Shown: positions 9,323 to 18,096 of the stretch, piece by piece
How the letters are laid out: the number at the start of each line of letters is the position of its first letter
Position numbering within the stretch: the first letter of the stretch is position 1
Assembly: GCF_022809355.1 (NCBI RefSeq)
Contig: NZ_JAKZMM010000021.1
Span: 1 to 64,000 of the forward strand
Source of the DNA: Parabacteroides faecalis
GTDB lineage: Bacteria; Bacteroidota; Bacteroidia; Bacteroidales; Tannerellaceae
Direction: 5' to 3'
DNA length: 64,000 nt
Position numbers and translations under genes: made by a program
The notes under the pieces: model-generated
What the model saw: only the letters and a program-made list of their open reading frames with translations
The model's database searches: none
Told to the model about the DNA's origin: nothing

Positions 9323-10582
9323 TTATTTGCTTTTCTCCATCAGCTTCTGATACAAAGCTATATATTTTCCGGCAATAACCTCTTCCGAATAATGAGTTTT
9401 TACTTTCTCCACACAGGCCTCAGCCAACTGTTGCGGATAAGGATGATCCAAAACCCACGTAATCCCTTGTGCCAAATCTTCCGCATCTTGATAACGGGCC
9501 ACATACCCGTTCTTCAGATGATCAATCATCTCCGGTATTCCTCCTGTCTGAAACCCGACGCAAGGTGTTCCACAAGCCATTGCCTCCATGATGGTGTTGG
9601 GGAGATTATCTTCTAACGAAGAAATGACAAAGACATCCGATAAAGAATAAATTTCTGCGATTTGTTCCAAAGAAGAAACATATCCCAACTGATGAGAAGG
9701 AACAGGCAACTGACATTGTATTTCATCAGCTTTATTACCCATCAGTAATACTTCAATGCCAGCATGTTGTTCAGCCAATAAATGACATGCTTCTATTAAA
9801 TAAGTCAGTCCTTTTCGACTATCAGAGACTTTAGCAGCTGCGAATAAAACCAATTTCTTTTGAATAGGCAAATTGTATTTACCTCTAACAAACTGTTTAT
9901 TGTGAGGTTTAAACAAGGTAGTATTTATTGGATTAGGAATTGAATAAAAAGAGGCATTTCTAAGCAATCGGCTTTGTTTACACTTTTCCGTAATCCAATG
10001 GCTGCAACCTACAAAGGCAATCTTTTCTAAACCTATTGTACTCTTATGCTGATATACAGTTCGCACCAAATTCCAGAAAAAGGGATGCTGCATCATAGGA
10101 CATTGCGTACATTCCGATCTATATTGATCACACAAACCTGCATAATGACAGACTCCTGTTGCCGGCCACATATCATGTAAAGTCCAAACTACAGGTTTTC
10201 CTGAATCAATCAGCCGTTTAATATCAGAGAGAGATAACATTCCCTGGTTAATCCAATGAATATGGATAACATCCGCCTCCCTTACTAATGCATAATGACG
10301 TATATCAGTCCCGGTATTCGCAATAGATACCTGAAACAGATTTTCTTTAGATAAATGATTACAAAGGAATATAACCAATCGTTCCCAGACAAAACGAATT
10401 TGGTTTATCAACTTTTTTGCTGCAGAAGTATTTATAGAAACAACGCTTGTATCTTGTGTCACCTTATCCCGAACCAACATACTTACACTAACCCCTTTCT
10501 TCTGCAATGCCTTCAGCAGACGATTGGCAGCTACAGCAGCACCACCCGTTCGGTCAGATGTATTTATAAGAAGAATGCGCAT
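9323..10582 (-). CDS. Family 4 glycosyltransferase
   Basis: A 419-residue GT-B enzyme. The N-terminal acceptor domain opens with TSDRTGGAAVAANRL and contains the cysteine-rich signature TLHDMWPATGVCHY...CxxC found in WcaC-like transferases. The C-terminal donor domain has the EAMACGTPCVGFQTGG motif of GT4, with the catalytic E-x7-E region. It probably adds a hexose from a nucleotide sugar to a lipid-linked surface polysaccharide. It ends the upstream glycosyltransferase run; the next gene starts only seven bases away. Confidence 0.9.
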   Translation of the reverse strand: MRILLINTSDRTGGAAVAANRLLKALQKKGVSVSMLVRDKVTQDTSVVSINTSAAKKLINQIRFVWERLVIFLCNHLSKENLFQVSIANTGTDIRHYALVREADVIHIHWINQGMLSLSDIKRLIDSGKPVVWTLHDMWPATGVCHYAGLCDQYRSECTQCPMMQHPFFWNLVRTVYQHKSTIGLEKIAFVGCSHWITEKCKQSRLLRNASFYSIPNPINTTLFKPHNKQFVRGKYNLPIQKKLVLFAAAKVSDSRKGLTYLIEACHLLAEQHAGIEVLLMGNKADEIQCQLPVPSHQLGYVSSLEQIAEIYSLSDVFVISSLEDNLPNTIMEAMACGTPCVGFQTGGIPEMIDHLKNGYVARYQDAEDLAQGITWVLDHPYPQQLAEACVEKVKTHYSEEVIAGKYIALYQKLMEKSK

Positions 10583-10589
10583 GTTTGTG

Positions 10590-11654
10590 TTATTTATTAG
10601 AATTCAGTAAACTTATTGCTACCTCTTTACTAAATACTTCCAAATTAAAAGATTTCTCTGCTAACCTCCTTGCATTTTCTCCCATTTTTTTTGCTATAAC
10701 AGGATTTTCCATTAGGAAATTTATGGCATTTTTCCAACCCTGAACATCCCCATAAGCAATAGTTATTCCTATTTGTTCCTTATCTATATCCATCTCATAA
10801 TACGGATTTTTAGAACATATTACAGGTATACCTAAAGCCAATGCCTCTACTAACGTAGTCAAACCTACTGTATAGGAATATTCTAAACAGGGGATAACTA
10901 CAAATTGTTTCGTTGCGACAATTTGAGCCAAAATATAAGGAATAACACCATTTGTATAATGAATTTTGATTCTATCACAAGGGCTATATTTATCTAATTT
11001 CTCTTTATAATTGATTGCACCACATGTTTTAGATATATAAATTTCCAAAGAGGCCTTTGTCTCAATAAAAGCTTTTATCAACGTATCAACATCTCTATTT
11101 TCTTTTCCTGTTGAAATAAATCCCATATGATTTTCTTTTGAGGCAGCAGACATAATGTTATCATAAAATGCCAAATCAGGTCCCCAATGAACTAATTCCA
11201 GTTTTTCTGATGGTACTTTATTTAACTGAATAGACTCATCTATATGTTTTTGGCTGAAAAAAAACATATGATCTATTCCTTTATAAAAAACACAAGATAA
11301 AAACTCTCTTATTTTGTTTCTTGAACGCCGAAGAGCTGTATGATGCCAAACAACAATAGGTCTTTTGTATAATCCCAGGGCATGAAGAAATATAATTATT
11401 TCTAAACCTCTAAAAGAAGTACCATACAATACATCATATTTTTTTCTACATGCAAAAATTTCATATGTAACGTATAACATCAATTTCCATCGATTTTCTA
11501 TATAGCGATGACGGTGTAAGATTGCATCTATCCCATATTTTTCTAACAAAGGCAAACCATATAGTAAATGTCCTGGGAAACGTAACTGTTTCCACTCTTC
11601 CAAACTTTGTTTAGATTCTCTTGTATGATAAAAATAGATCCTCATGATATGCAT
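10590..11654 (-). CDS. Glycosyltransferase, GT-B fold (GT4-like)
   Basis: A 354-residue protein. The C-terminal third has the GT4 donor-binding motif EALALGIPVICSKNP and the helical tail MGENARRLAEKSFN; the N-terminal half is divergent. Base composition is clearly more AT-rich than in most of the window, which is common for variable glycan genes. An alternative start is residue 4. Substrate unknown; the setting suggests O-antigen or capsule assembly. Confidence 0.8.
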   Translation of the reverse strand: MHIMRIYFYHTRESKQSLEEWKQLRFPGHLLYGLPLLEKYGIDAILHRHRYIENRWKLMLYVTYEIFACRKKYDVLYGTSFRGLEIIIFLHALGLYKRPIVVWHHTALRRSRNKIREFLSCVFYKGIDHMFFFSQKHIDESIQLNKVPSEKLELVHWGPDLAFYDNIMSAASKENHMGFISTGKENRDVDTLIKAFIETKASLEIYISKTCGAINYKEKLDKYSPCDRIKIHYTNGVIPYILAQIVATKQFVVIPCLEYSYTVGLTTLVEALALGIPVICSKNPYYEMDIDKEQIGITIAYGDVQGWKNAINFLMENPVIAKKMGENARRLAEKSFNLEVFSKEVAISLLNSNK

Positions 11655-11704
11655 AATTTAGTTTAGATTGATTCTGATTTTTTACAACCTATATCTTTAT
11701 GATA

Positions 11705-12196
11705 TTACCACTCATACCAAAACCGGAAATCCCTATGCCGATGGCTGCGGCGATAGGCCGCAGGCGAACACCCGATCTCCTTCGTGAATACATGAGACAA
11801 CGACGACTGGCTGGAGAAATCGCAACACGCGGCGATCTGCGACAAACTCAGGTCCGTACACGCCAAGTACTCCTGCACCAGATACAGGCGGAAGATGTTC
11901 AGGAAATCCTGCATCGGCATCCCCGTCAGGATTTGCATCGCTCCGGCCAGTTTCACCGGATCGACCCCCAAGATGCGGGCGATCTGGTTGATTTGGAAAA
12001 CACGCCTGAAAAAGAGGATCTGCACGACGGCATCCATAATCATAGAGCCTGACGGACGGATGGCGTGAGGCACTTCTTCCATAATCTCGCTCCCGTCTTC
12101 CCGCCGCACACGCCTGCGCTTGAGCGGAGAGATATACACCTCGTCGATCGTTATTTTCCGTAAGATTTCTTCCATGTCTCGCTGATTTTCTGACAA
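11705..12196 (-). CDS. AraC-type DNA-binding regulator, short form
   Basis: A 163-residue protein with no sensor domain. The last ~100 residues form an AraC-type double helix-turn-helix: FQINQIARILGVD as the first and LSLSQIAACCDFSSQSSLSHVF as the second, ending in the typical F.KEIGCSPAAYRR. It is much more GC-rich than the flanking glycosyltransferases. Its upstream region is filled by a 42-bp-period repeat array, a candidate operator. It may control the glycan cluster or itself; this is inferred from position. Confidence 0.75.
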   Translation of the reverse strand: MSENQRDMEEILRKITIDEVYISPLKRRRVRREDGSEIMEEVPHAIRPSGSMIMDAVVQILFFRRVFQINQIARILGVDPVKLAGAMQILTGMPMQDFLNIFRLYLVQEYLACTDLSLSQIAACCDFSSQSSLSHVFTKEIGCSPAAYRRSHRHRDFRFWYEW

Positions 12197-12251
12197 AGAT
12201 AAGTTTTATTCTTGAATATAACATGCAAAAACTTCACAATATTGACTGATT

Positions 12252-12420
12252 ATTTGATGAATTTAGTCAAAATAATCAAGAAAATGGCGTACAATTTGAT
12301 CAAATTGATCAACGCGATCATAATACAGATATTTTATTTGATGAAATTAATCACGATGATCATAAAATACATATTCTATTTGATTAAATTGTACAACGCG
12401 ATCATAAATAGATCTATAAT
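12252..12420. repeat. Four imperfect 42-bp tandem repeats
   Basis: Units begin at 12252, 12294, 12336 and 12378, each exactly 42 bases apart and each opening with ATTTGAT. Inside each is a GATCA/GATCAT-type half-palindrome near the same offset. The array is strongly AT-rich and lies between the AraC-type gene (start at 12196, minus) and the end of the next upstream gene at 12485. An open frame (12212-12424, plus) runs through it and would give 14-residue repeats, but I see no support for translation. Confidence 0.85.
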
Positions 12421-12484
12421 TTGAACAGATTATCTAACATCATCAAGAAGAAGAAGCTCTGACTTTGGAAAAACAAGCGAAAAA

Positions 12485-13501
12485 TCAATTATATTTCTCC
12501 CTTCCTAACCATTTATCAATCCTGTTACGAATTGACTTAAAAATAAACCGGAAGTTCCCATGACACAGATTCAAATAAAGCTCTTCAAACGAACGTCCTA
12601 TCTTGATCCAAGGATGCCCCCAGGCCATAATCCGGAACATACGATCTTTATATTCAACATTTTCGATCATATAACGAGGATGCCTCAACGGAAATTCTAA
12701 TTCATGGCGTTGCATGGTGAAAATACGGCGGATTGCTTTAGGTAAAACGTCATTCGAATTTCCAAAATGCGTTGAACCTTCTGTAGCACCCAAATTATTA
12801 ATCATATTTTTGGCAGGAACAATACTCAATCCGGAATTAAAGAAAATAGCCGCATGGAAAATCGTTTCATAATAAGCCTTTCCTGTCGAACGATGATAAC
12901 GACAAAAATCGATAAATCTATCCTGATATTTACGTTCTTTTATATAAGCATCCAATTGATGTAAGTTGAACGGATCATCCAAAAATGTATAATGTTCATC
13001 CCACTGATCCAACACTCGCTTCCAGCTAGCCCAACCAGAAATAGAGAACGTTGTTGCAAAGAAGTAATCATAGGGCATATTCTCAGTGACTTCATCATAA
13101 TTAACACCTGTAATCATACTGATACGCGTATCGTTTTCATACTTGTCCAACAGCTCTTTACAAAATGGGAAAAATGACAAAGAGGGAATATCATCATCTT
13201 CCAGAACAATACATTTATCAACATGAGAAAAGGCCCATTTTTGGGACATATATTCCGAGGGATCACAACCGTAATTCTTTTCCTGATAAAGTTGTTGAAC
13301 TTCACATTCCCAGTCTATATCCTTCACAACTTCCCGGCAAGCTAAAATACCAGGCATATCTTTCTCGTTTCTTGGTCCGTCCTGATATAAAAACAACTTT
13401 GACGGACGCGCTTTTTTCACCTGACTGAATACGGCCTTCAACGGCTCTGGCCGGTTGAAGAACAAAATCAGTACGGCAACATCTACTAATGCAGGTTTCA
13501 T
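12485..13501 (-). CDS. Putative glycosyltransferase (HlpA-like annotation group)
   Basis: A 338-residue protein with a GT-A-like N-terminus (VAVLILFFNRPEPLKAVF) and the motif CIVLEDDDIPS, which resembles the metal-binding E-D-D of GT13/GNT-I-type enzymes. ISGWASWKR is also typical of this Bacteroides group, often labelled hemolytic protein HlpA-like. The placement between LicD and other glycosyltransferases argues for sugar transfer rather than haemolysis. The upstream licD gene ends 11 bases before its start. Confidence 0.75.
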   Translation of the reverse strand: MKPALVDVAVLILFFNRPEPLKAVFSQVKKARPSKLFLYQDGPRNEKDMPGILACREVVKDIDWECEVQQLYQEKNYGCDPSEYMSQKWAFSHVDKCIVLEDDDIPSLSFFPFCKELLDKYENDTRISMITGVNYDEVTENMPYDYFFATTFSISGWASWKRVLDQWDEHYTFLDDPFNLHQLDAYIKERKYQDRFIDFCRYHRSTGKAYYETIFHAAIFFNSGLSIVPAKNMINNLGATEGSTHFGNSNDVLPKAIRRIFTMQRHELEFPLRHPRYMIENVEYKDRMFRIMAWGHPWIKIGRSFEELYLNLCHGNFRFIFKSIRNRIDKWLGREKYN

Positions 13502-13512
13502 TGTATATCCTT

Positions 13513-14322
13513 CTATTTATAGATTTCTAATTTAGAATAATGTGGATGAATAGCATCCAAGTCTGGTAATTTCATATAATCACCATAAATTTTTCGTAAC
13601 AAAGCATCCGTATTATGTGGAACAGGAAACTTTTTCCCTTCAAATTCCATTTCCGACAAAGGAAATATATCTTCCAAGTAACGTGGTTTAAAATAAGCCG
13701 TTCCAAAAGAATGCCGTAATTTCTTTCCTGGGATAAATTTTGCCAAGAATCTTAAAATAGGGAAACCGATCTTTGAATTAAATCGATATATCAACCGAAT
13801 CCTACGCAACATCGTTTCCTGTTTAAGAGATTGGTTATTCAACTGATTATATATTTGACCTTGCATATGTCCGGCAATCCAGGCTAACGAAAAAGGAATC
13901 CTTTCCAGAGAAAAGATATCAATATAAACCCCCTGATACTTCCAAATGCGATCATAGGCATTGGTTTCTTCCAAATAGGAATTCATATCACGTACCTTAG
14001 CATAATTAGAAATATAATTCGGATCAGTTTCGTGAGTTTGCAAAACAAACTTATCAGGAAGTTCTTCCGGCAACACTTTCATAAGACGGAGGTAATCCTC
14101 TCGTAGCATTTCAATATCCAAATCATCATCCCAAGGAATAAAACCCTGATGCCGTACTGCCCCAATTAATGTTCCAGAACTTAACCAATATGGAATATCA
14201 TATTTCTTGCATACCAAATCAACAGCCTCCAACAGTTCCAACATTCGAAGTTGTTGGCGACGAAGAAGAGATCCATCAGGATTAAAGCGTTTTCTTAATT
14301 CGTACAATATTTTATTGTCCAT
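13513..14322 (-). CDS. LicD family phosphotransferase
   Basis: A 269-residue protein with the LicD signature: YWLSSGTLIGAVRHQGFIPWDDD followed by LDIEM. The paired Asp residues bind metal. LicD proteins use CDP-activated alcohols to add phosphocholine or similar groups to surface glycans. The activated donor supply (licA/licC) is not in the window, so phosphocholine is not proven; other CDP-alcohols are possible. It lies in the minus-strand glycan operon between the flippase and a glycosyltransferase. Confidence 0.88.
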   Translation of the reverse strand: MDNKILYELRKRFNPDGSLLRRQQLRMLELLEAVDLVCKKYDIPYWLSSGTLIGAVRHQGFIPWDDDLDIEMLREDYLRLMKVLPEELPDKFVLQTHETDPNYISNYAKVRDMNSYLEETNAYDRIWKYQGVYIDIFSLERIPFSLAWIAGHMQGQIYNQLNNQSLKQETMLRRIRLIYRFNSKIGFPILRFLAKFIPGKKLRHSFGTAYFKPRYLEDIFPLSEMEFEGKKFPVPHNTDALLRKIYGDYMKLPDLDAIHPHYSKLEIYK

Positions 14323-14346
14323 ATTTTTTTATTTTACTACCATCTT

Positions 14347-15789
14347 TCATCTCTTCCTAAATATATACCCTATACTTTCCTTAAATGTAACGGAGCCGCT
14401 AAGCCACATGATAAATACAAAGGAGACTGCAGCAATGACTATTTTTAAGGCGAACGCCCCATATAGATTCGTAGTGATAATGGCAGTCACATAGTAAGTG
14501 AAACACATCACCCCGCCTGCTATCCCCAAATAGGGGAGAACATCTTTTAGGGCTGAGGATAAAGTCAACCCGATCTCTTTCTGTACAAAATAATGCCAGA
14601 CCAGCAACCAACAGATATTAATGCCGACGTAAACCGAAACCATGAAAAATATACCGTGAGAACGCAAAAGATAGATGACTATCAGTTGTAGAATTCCCAA
14701 AGTAACCGTATTGCGAAGATATATGTCGGATTTTCCGCGACTAATCAACAGGTTGGAATACAGATTGGCTATCGGGAAGAAAGCCCCCCAAATAGCTAAC
14801 AACTGTAAGATCCGAGCACTGTCTATCCATTTGTCAGTAATAGCGATTGTAATTAATTCGGGAGCTACTAACGACAATCCCAACATGCAGGGAAAAGAGA
14901 TGAAGGCAGTAAACCGGAGCATCTTGCGAAAGGCTCTTACTTGTCGTCCGGAATCATCAGTCATTTGAGCGAAAATGGGTTGTGCCACGCTTCCTACCAT
15001 CCCGGAAATCAACGAGAAACCCATGTAATTCCATTTATTGGCCTGGTTGTATTGTCCGACTTCTTTTTCGGAATAATAGCGTCCTAAAATGATGGAGAAG
15101 ATATTGTTATTGACATGATTGAATATGTTCGTAAATAACAGCTTACTGCTGAATCCCAACATCTCACGTACCGGAGCGAAGTTCCATCTCCTGGTTGGGC
15201 GCCACGGACATTTATACCAAAGATAGATATTTAAAACACTGATATAGACAATGCTCTGCGTAGCTATGCCCCAATACGAAAATCCGTTATAGGCTAGCAG
15301 GACACCAGTCGTGCCGGAAAAGATCAAGGCTAAAACAGTTGCCAAGGCCTTTTGTTTGACCATCAGGTTTCGGAAGACATAGGCTCCGGGAATTACTCCC
15401 AGACTGGCAATAAAGAAACCCAAAAAGGAATAACGTGCCAGTGGGATCAATTCGGGCTGGTTATAAAAGTCGGCGATCAGAGGGGCACAGAAGAACAGCA
15501 TCCAATACAGACAGAAACTGACCGTGATTGAAAACCAGAATACGGCATTATAATCGTCGTGGGTGATTTCTTTTTTGTTGGCCAGAGCTGCAATAAAACC
15601 ACTTTCTTGCAGAGAACCGGCTATCAGAGAAAAGATGGTCAGCATACCGACCATTCCATAGTCGGCCGGAGTCAATAATCGGGCCAGAAATATACCGAAA
15701 AAGAGATTCAGCAATTGCTGGGTTCCGTTATTAATGAATCCCCAAAAAAGACCTTTTGCCGTTTTCTGCTTTAATGTTTCTTCTGCCAT
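14347..15789 (-). CDS. Polysaccharide flippase (Wzx/WzxC-like, MOP superfamily)
   Basis: A 480-residue inner-membrane protein with about 14 hydrophobic segments. The N-terminus, KGLFWGFINNGTQQLLNLFFG followed by ARLLTPADYGMVGML, is typical of WzxC-type lipid-linked oligosaccharide flippases. It should move the undecaprenyl-linked repeat unit built by the neighbouring transferases across the membrane. It lies between licD and ugd, and is part of the same minus-strand run. Confidence 0.9.
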   Translation of the reverse strand: MAEETLKQKTAKGLFWGFINNGTQQLLNLFFGIFLARLLTPADYGMVGMLTIFSLIAGSLQESGFIAALANKKEITHDDYNAVFWFSITVSFCLYWMLFFCAPLIADFYNQPELIPLARYSFLGFFIASLGVIPGAYVFRNLMVKQKALATVLALIFSGTTGVLLAYNGFSYWGIATQSIVYISVLNIYLWYKCPWRPTRRWNFAPVREMLGFSSKLLFTNIFNHVNNNIFSIILGRYYSEKEVGQYNQANKWNYMGFSLISGMVGSVAQPIFAQMTDDSGRQVRAFRKMLRFTAFISFPCMLGLSLVAPELITIAITDKWIDSARILQLLAIWGAFFPIANLYSNLLISRGKSDIYLRNTVTLGILQLIVIYLLRSHGIFFMVSVYVGINICWLLVWHYFVQKEIGLTLSSALKDVLPYLGIAGGVMCFTYYVTAIITTNLYGAFALKIVIAAVSFVFIMWLSGSVTFKESIGYIFRKR

Positions 15790-15809
15790 GTATTTTCCTT
15801 AGTACCTCA

Positions 15810-17123
15810 TTATCGTCCGATACAATGGTAATCGAACCCATATTCAGCCATTTCTGCCGGATCATAGATGTTTCGTCCGTCAATAACCAACGGATTTGCC
15901 ATCAGTTTCTTGACTACCTGCCAGGACGGCATACGAAATTCCTTCCATTCGGTAATCAACAGAAGCACGTCGGCATCCATCACTGCATCATAAATATCTT
16001 TAGCGTAACGGATTGTATTACCTATCCGACGACGAGACTCGTCCATGGCTACCGGATCGTATGCCGAAACTTCACAGCCGGCTTCCAATAATTTCTGGAT
16101 AACGACTAAAGAAGGAGCTTCACGCATATCATCCGTCTCCGGTTTAAAAGCCAGTCCCCAGATAGCTACTCGCTTCCCTTTCAAATCACCTTTGAAGTAT
16201 TTATCTACCTTCCGGAAGAGAATAGATTTCTGTTGTTCATTGACTTCCTCAACGGCTTGCAGGATTCGCATCGGATAGCCATGATCAGCTGCCGTCTTCA
16301 CCAAAGCTTTCACATCTTTCGGGAAACAGGAACCACCGTAACCACAACCGGGATACAGAAAACGGTGACCAATCCTAACATCCGTTCCGATACCTTTACG
16401 TACCATATTCACATCTGCTCCAACAATCTCGCACAGATTGGCTATATCATTCATAAAACTGATACGGGTAGCCAACATGGCATTGGCTGCATATTTAGTC
16501 ATTTCGGCCGAAGGGACATCCATGAAAATAACCCGGAAATTATTGAGTAAGAACGGACGGTATAAACGGGTCATCAGTTCTTTTGAGCGTTCGGATTCCA
16601 CACCTACCACAATTCGGTCCGGACTCAAAAAATCTTTCACGGCAGCTCCTTCCTTCAAAAATTCCGGATTAGAAGCCACATCAAAGGTCAGGTCAGAACC
16701 CCGTTTGTCCAGTTCTTCCTGAATAGCCTGACGAACTTTCTTAGCTGTTCCAACGGGTACAGTACTTTTCGTTACAACTGTCAGGTATTTATTCATGTAA
16801 CGGCCTACCGTATGGGCTACCTCCAATACATATTTCAAGTCGGCACTTCCATCCTCATCGGGTGGAGTCCCTACAGCACTGAACACCACTTCTACCTCAT
16901 TCAGGCAGGAAGCCAGATCTGTCACAAAATGTAATCGTCCGGCTTTCTGGTTACGGTTTACCATTTCTTCCAGTCCAGGCTCGTAAATAGGAAGAATACC
17001 CTGATTCAAATCAGCTATTTTCTTCTCATTTACATCCACACAAAAGACTTCCGTACCCATTTCGGCGAAACAGGTACCACTGACCAAACCTACATATCCA
17101 GTTCCGACAATTGCTATCTTCAT
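15810..17123 (-). CDS. ugd: UDP-glucose 6-dehydrogenase
   Basis: A 437-residue cytoplasmic enzyme making UDP-glucuronate from UDP-glucose with two NAD. The N-terminal Rossmann motif is IVGTGYVGLVSG. The catalytic cysteine lies in YGGSCFPKDVKAL, and the C-terminal domain has the conserved WGLAFKPETDDMREAPS block. First gene of the glycan run, it probably supplies a uronic acid donor for it. A TAnnTTTG element lies upstream on the minus strand. Confidence 0.95.
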   Translation of the reverse strand: MKIAIVGTGYVGLVSGTCFAEMGTEVFCVDVNEKKIADLNQGILPIYEPGLEEMVNRNQKAGRLHFVTDLASCLNEVEVVFSAVGTPPDEDGSADLKYVLEVAHTVGRYMNKYLTVVTKSTVPVGTAKKVRQAIQEELDKRGSDLTFDVASNPEFLKEGAAVKDFLSPDRIVVGVESERSKELMTRLYRPFLLNNFRVIFMDVPSAEMTKYAANAMLATRISFMNDIANLCEIVGADVNMVRKGIGTDVRIGHRFLYPGCGYGGSCFPKDVKALVKTAADHGYPMRILQAVEEVNEQQKSILFRKVDKYFKGDLKGKRVAIWGLAFKPETDDMREAPSLVVIQKLLEAGCEVSAYDPVAMDESRRRIGNTIRYAKDIYDAVMDADVLLLITEWKEFRMPSWQVVKKLMANPLVIDGRNIYDPAEMAEYGFDYHCIGR

Positions 17124-17230
17124 ATTCCTTTTATTTTCTGATTTTCTTCACCTTGGATAATCCCTTTCAACGAAAGTGCAGGGTACACCAAGGTTCGTCA
17201 GTCCCATGATGAGACCAACCTAACTCCTTG

Positions 17231-17238
17231 CAAAGATA
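17231..17238 (-). promoter_or_regulatory. Putative -7 element for ugd
   Basis: On the minus strand this reads TATCTTTG, a match to TAnnTTTG, about 108 bases before the ugd start. The divergent dapB promoter lies about 50 bases away. Confidence 0.45.
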
Positions 17239-17288
17239 GGAAATAATCTGACACCATCTTTTTTATTCGCATATTCCAGCTATTTTTG

Positions 17289-17296
17289 TATTTTTG
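17289..17296 (+). promoter_or_regulatory. Putative -7 element for dapB
   Basis: TATTTTTG occurs twice in tandem (17281-17288 and 17289-17296), both matching TAnnTTTG. It overlaps the start of the longest open frame (17294), which supports the internal ATG at 17351 as the dapB start. Confidence 0.45.
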
Positions 17297-17350
17297 TACC
17301 AAGATTCCAACAGATTAAATGAAGATTTGCAACATAAAAACAGTAAAAAT

Positions 17351-18067
17351 ATGAAAATAGCACTTGTCGGTTATGGAAAGATGGGGAAGACCATCGAACA
17401 AATTGCCTTGAGCAGAGGTCATGAAATTGTATCCATCATTGATATAAATAACCCGGAAGATTTCCAGTCGGATGCATTCAAAAGTGCCGATGTAGCCATC
17501 GAATTTACTACCCCTGCAACAGCGTTCAACAATTATATGAAATGTTTTGAAGCCGGTGTTCCAGTTGTTTCTGGTACAACAGGCTGGTTAGATCGCTTGG
17601 GTGAAATAAAGCAGATGTGTGAAAACGAAGGAAAAACATTCTTCTATGCTTCTAATTTCAGTATTGGCGTGAATATTTTCTTTGCTTTAAACAAATATCT
17701 GGCCAAGGTCATGAATAATTTTCCGAACTATGATGCCCGGATGACAGAGGTTCATCACATTCACAAACTGGATGCGCCCAGTGGTACTGCTATTACCTTA
17801 GCAGAAGGAATCATTGAGAATCTGGACCGGAAAGATCGTTGGACCTTGGAAACAGCCGAGAAACCGACCGATCTGCCAATTCACGCTATCCGCGAAGGAG
17901 AAGTACCGGGTATTCATGAAATCATTTATGAATCAGACGTAGATACAATCAGCATCAAACATGATGCGAAGAGCCGTGCAGGTTTCGCTTTGGGAGCTGT
18001 TGTAGCCGCTGAGTTTACAGCCGGAAAGAAAGGCTTTTTAGGAATGAATGACTTGTTCCATTTCTGA
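17351..18067 (+). CDS. dapB: 4-hydroxy-tetrahydrodipicolinate reductase
   Basis: A 238-residue enzyme of the lysine/diaminopimelate pathway, reducing hydroxy-tetrahydrodipicolinate with NAD(P)H. The N-terminus has the GYGKMGKTIE dinucleotide loop, and the signature HHIHKLDAPSGTA holds the catalytic His and Lys. It is shorter than the E. coli enzyme, as usual in Bacteroidetes. The frame is open from 17294, but that start would lie inside the promoter. Signal peptidase genes follow in the same direction with a 29-base gap. Confidence 0.95.
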   Translation: MKIALVGYGKMGKTIEQIALSRGHEIVSIIDINNPEDFQSDAFKSADVAIEFTTPATAFNNYMKCFEAGVPVVSGTTGWLDRLGEIKQMCENEGKTFFYASNFSIGVNIFFALNKYLAKVMNNFPNYDARMTEVHHIHKLDAPSGTAITLAEGIIENLDRKDRWTLETAEKPTDLPIHAIREGEVPGIHEIIYESDVDTISIKHDAKSRAGFALGAVVAAEFTAGKKGFLGMNDLFHF

Positions 18068-18096
18068 GATTTTAAAAGCATAATATCATCAGAAGT

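Noticed and set aside
11733-12224. 163-residue open frame overlapping the AraC-type gene
   Set aside because: A shadow in another frame of a GC-rich gene; it lacks any family features, while the overlapping frame has a clear AraC domain.
12212-12424. 70-residue protein of 14-residue repeats on the plus strand
   Set aside because: The pattern follows from the 42-bp DNA repeat. The composition is extreme and there is no promoter or family support.
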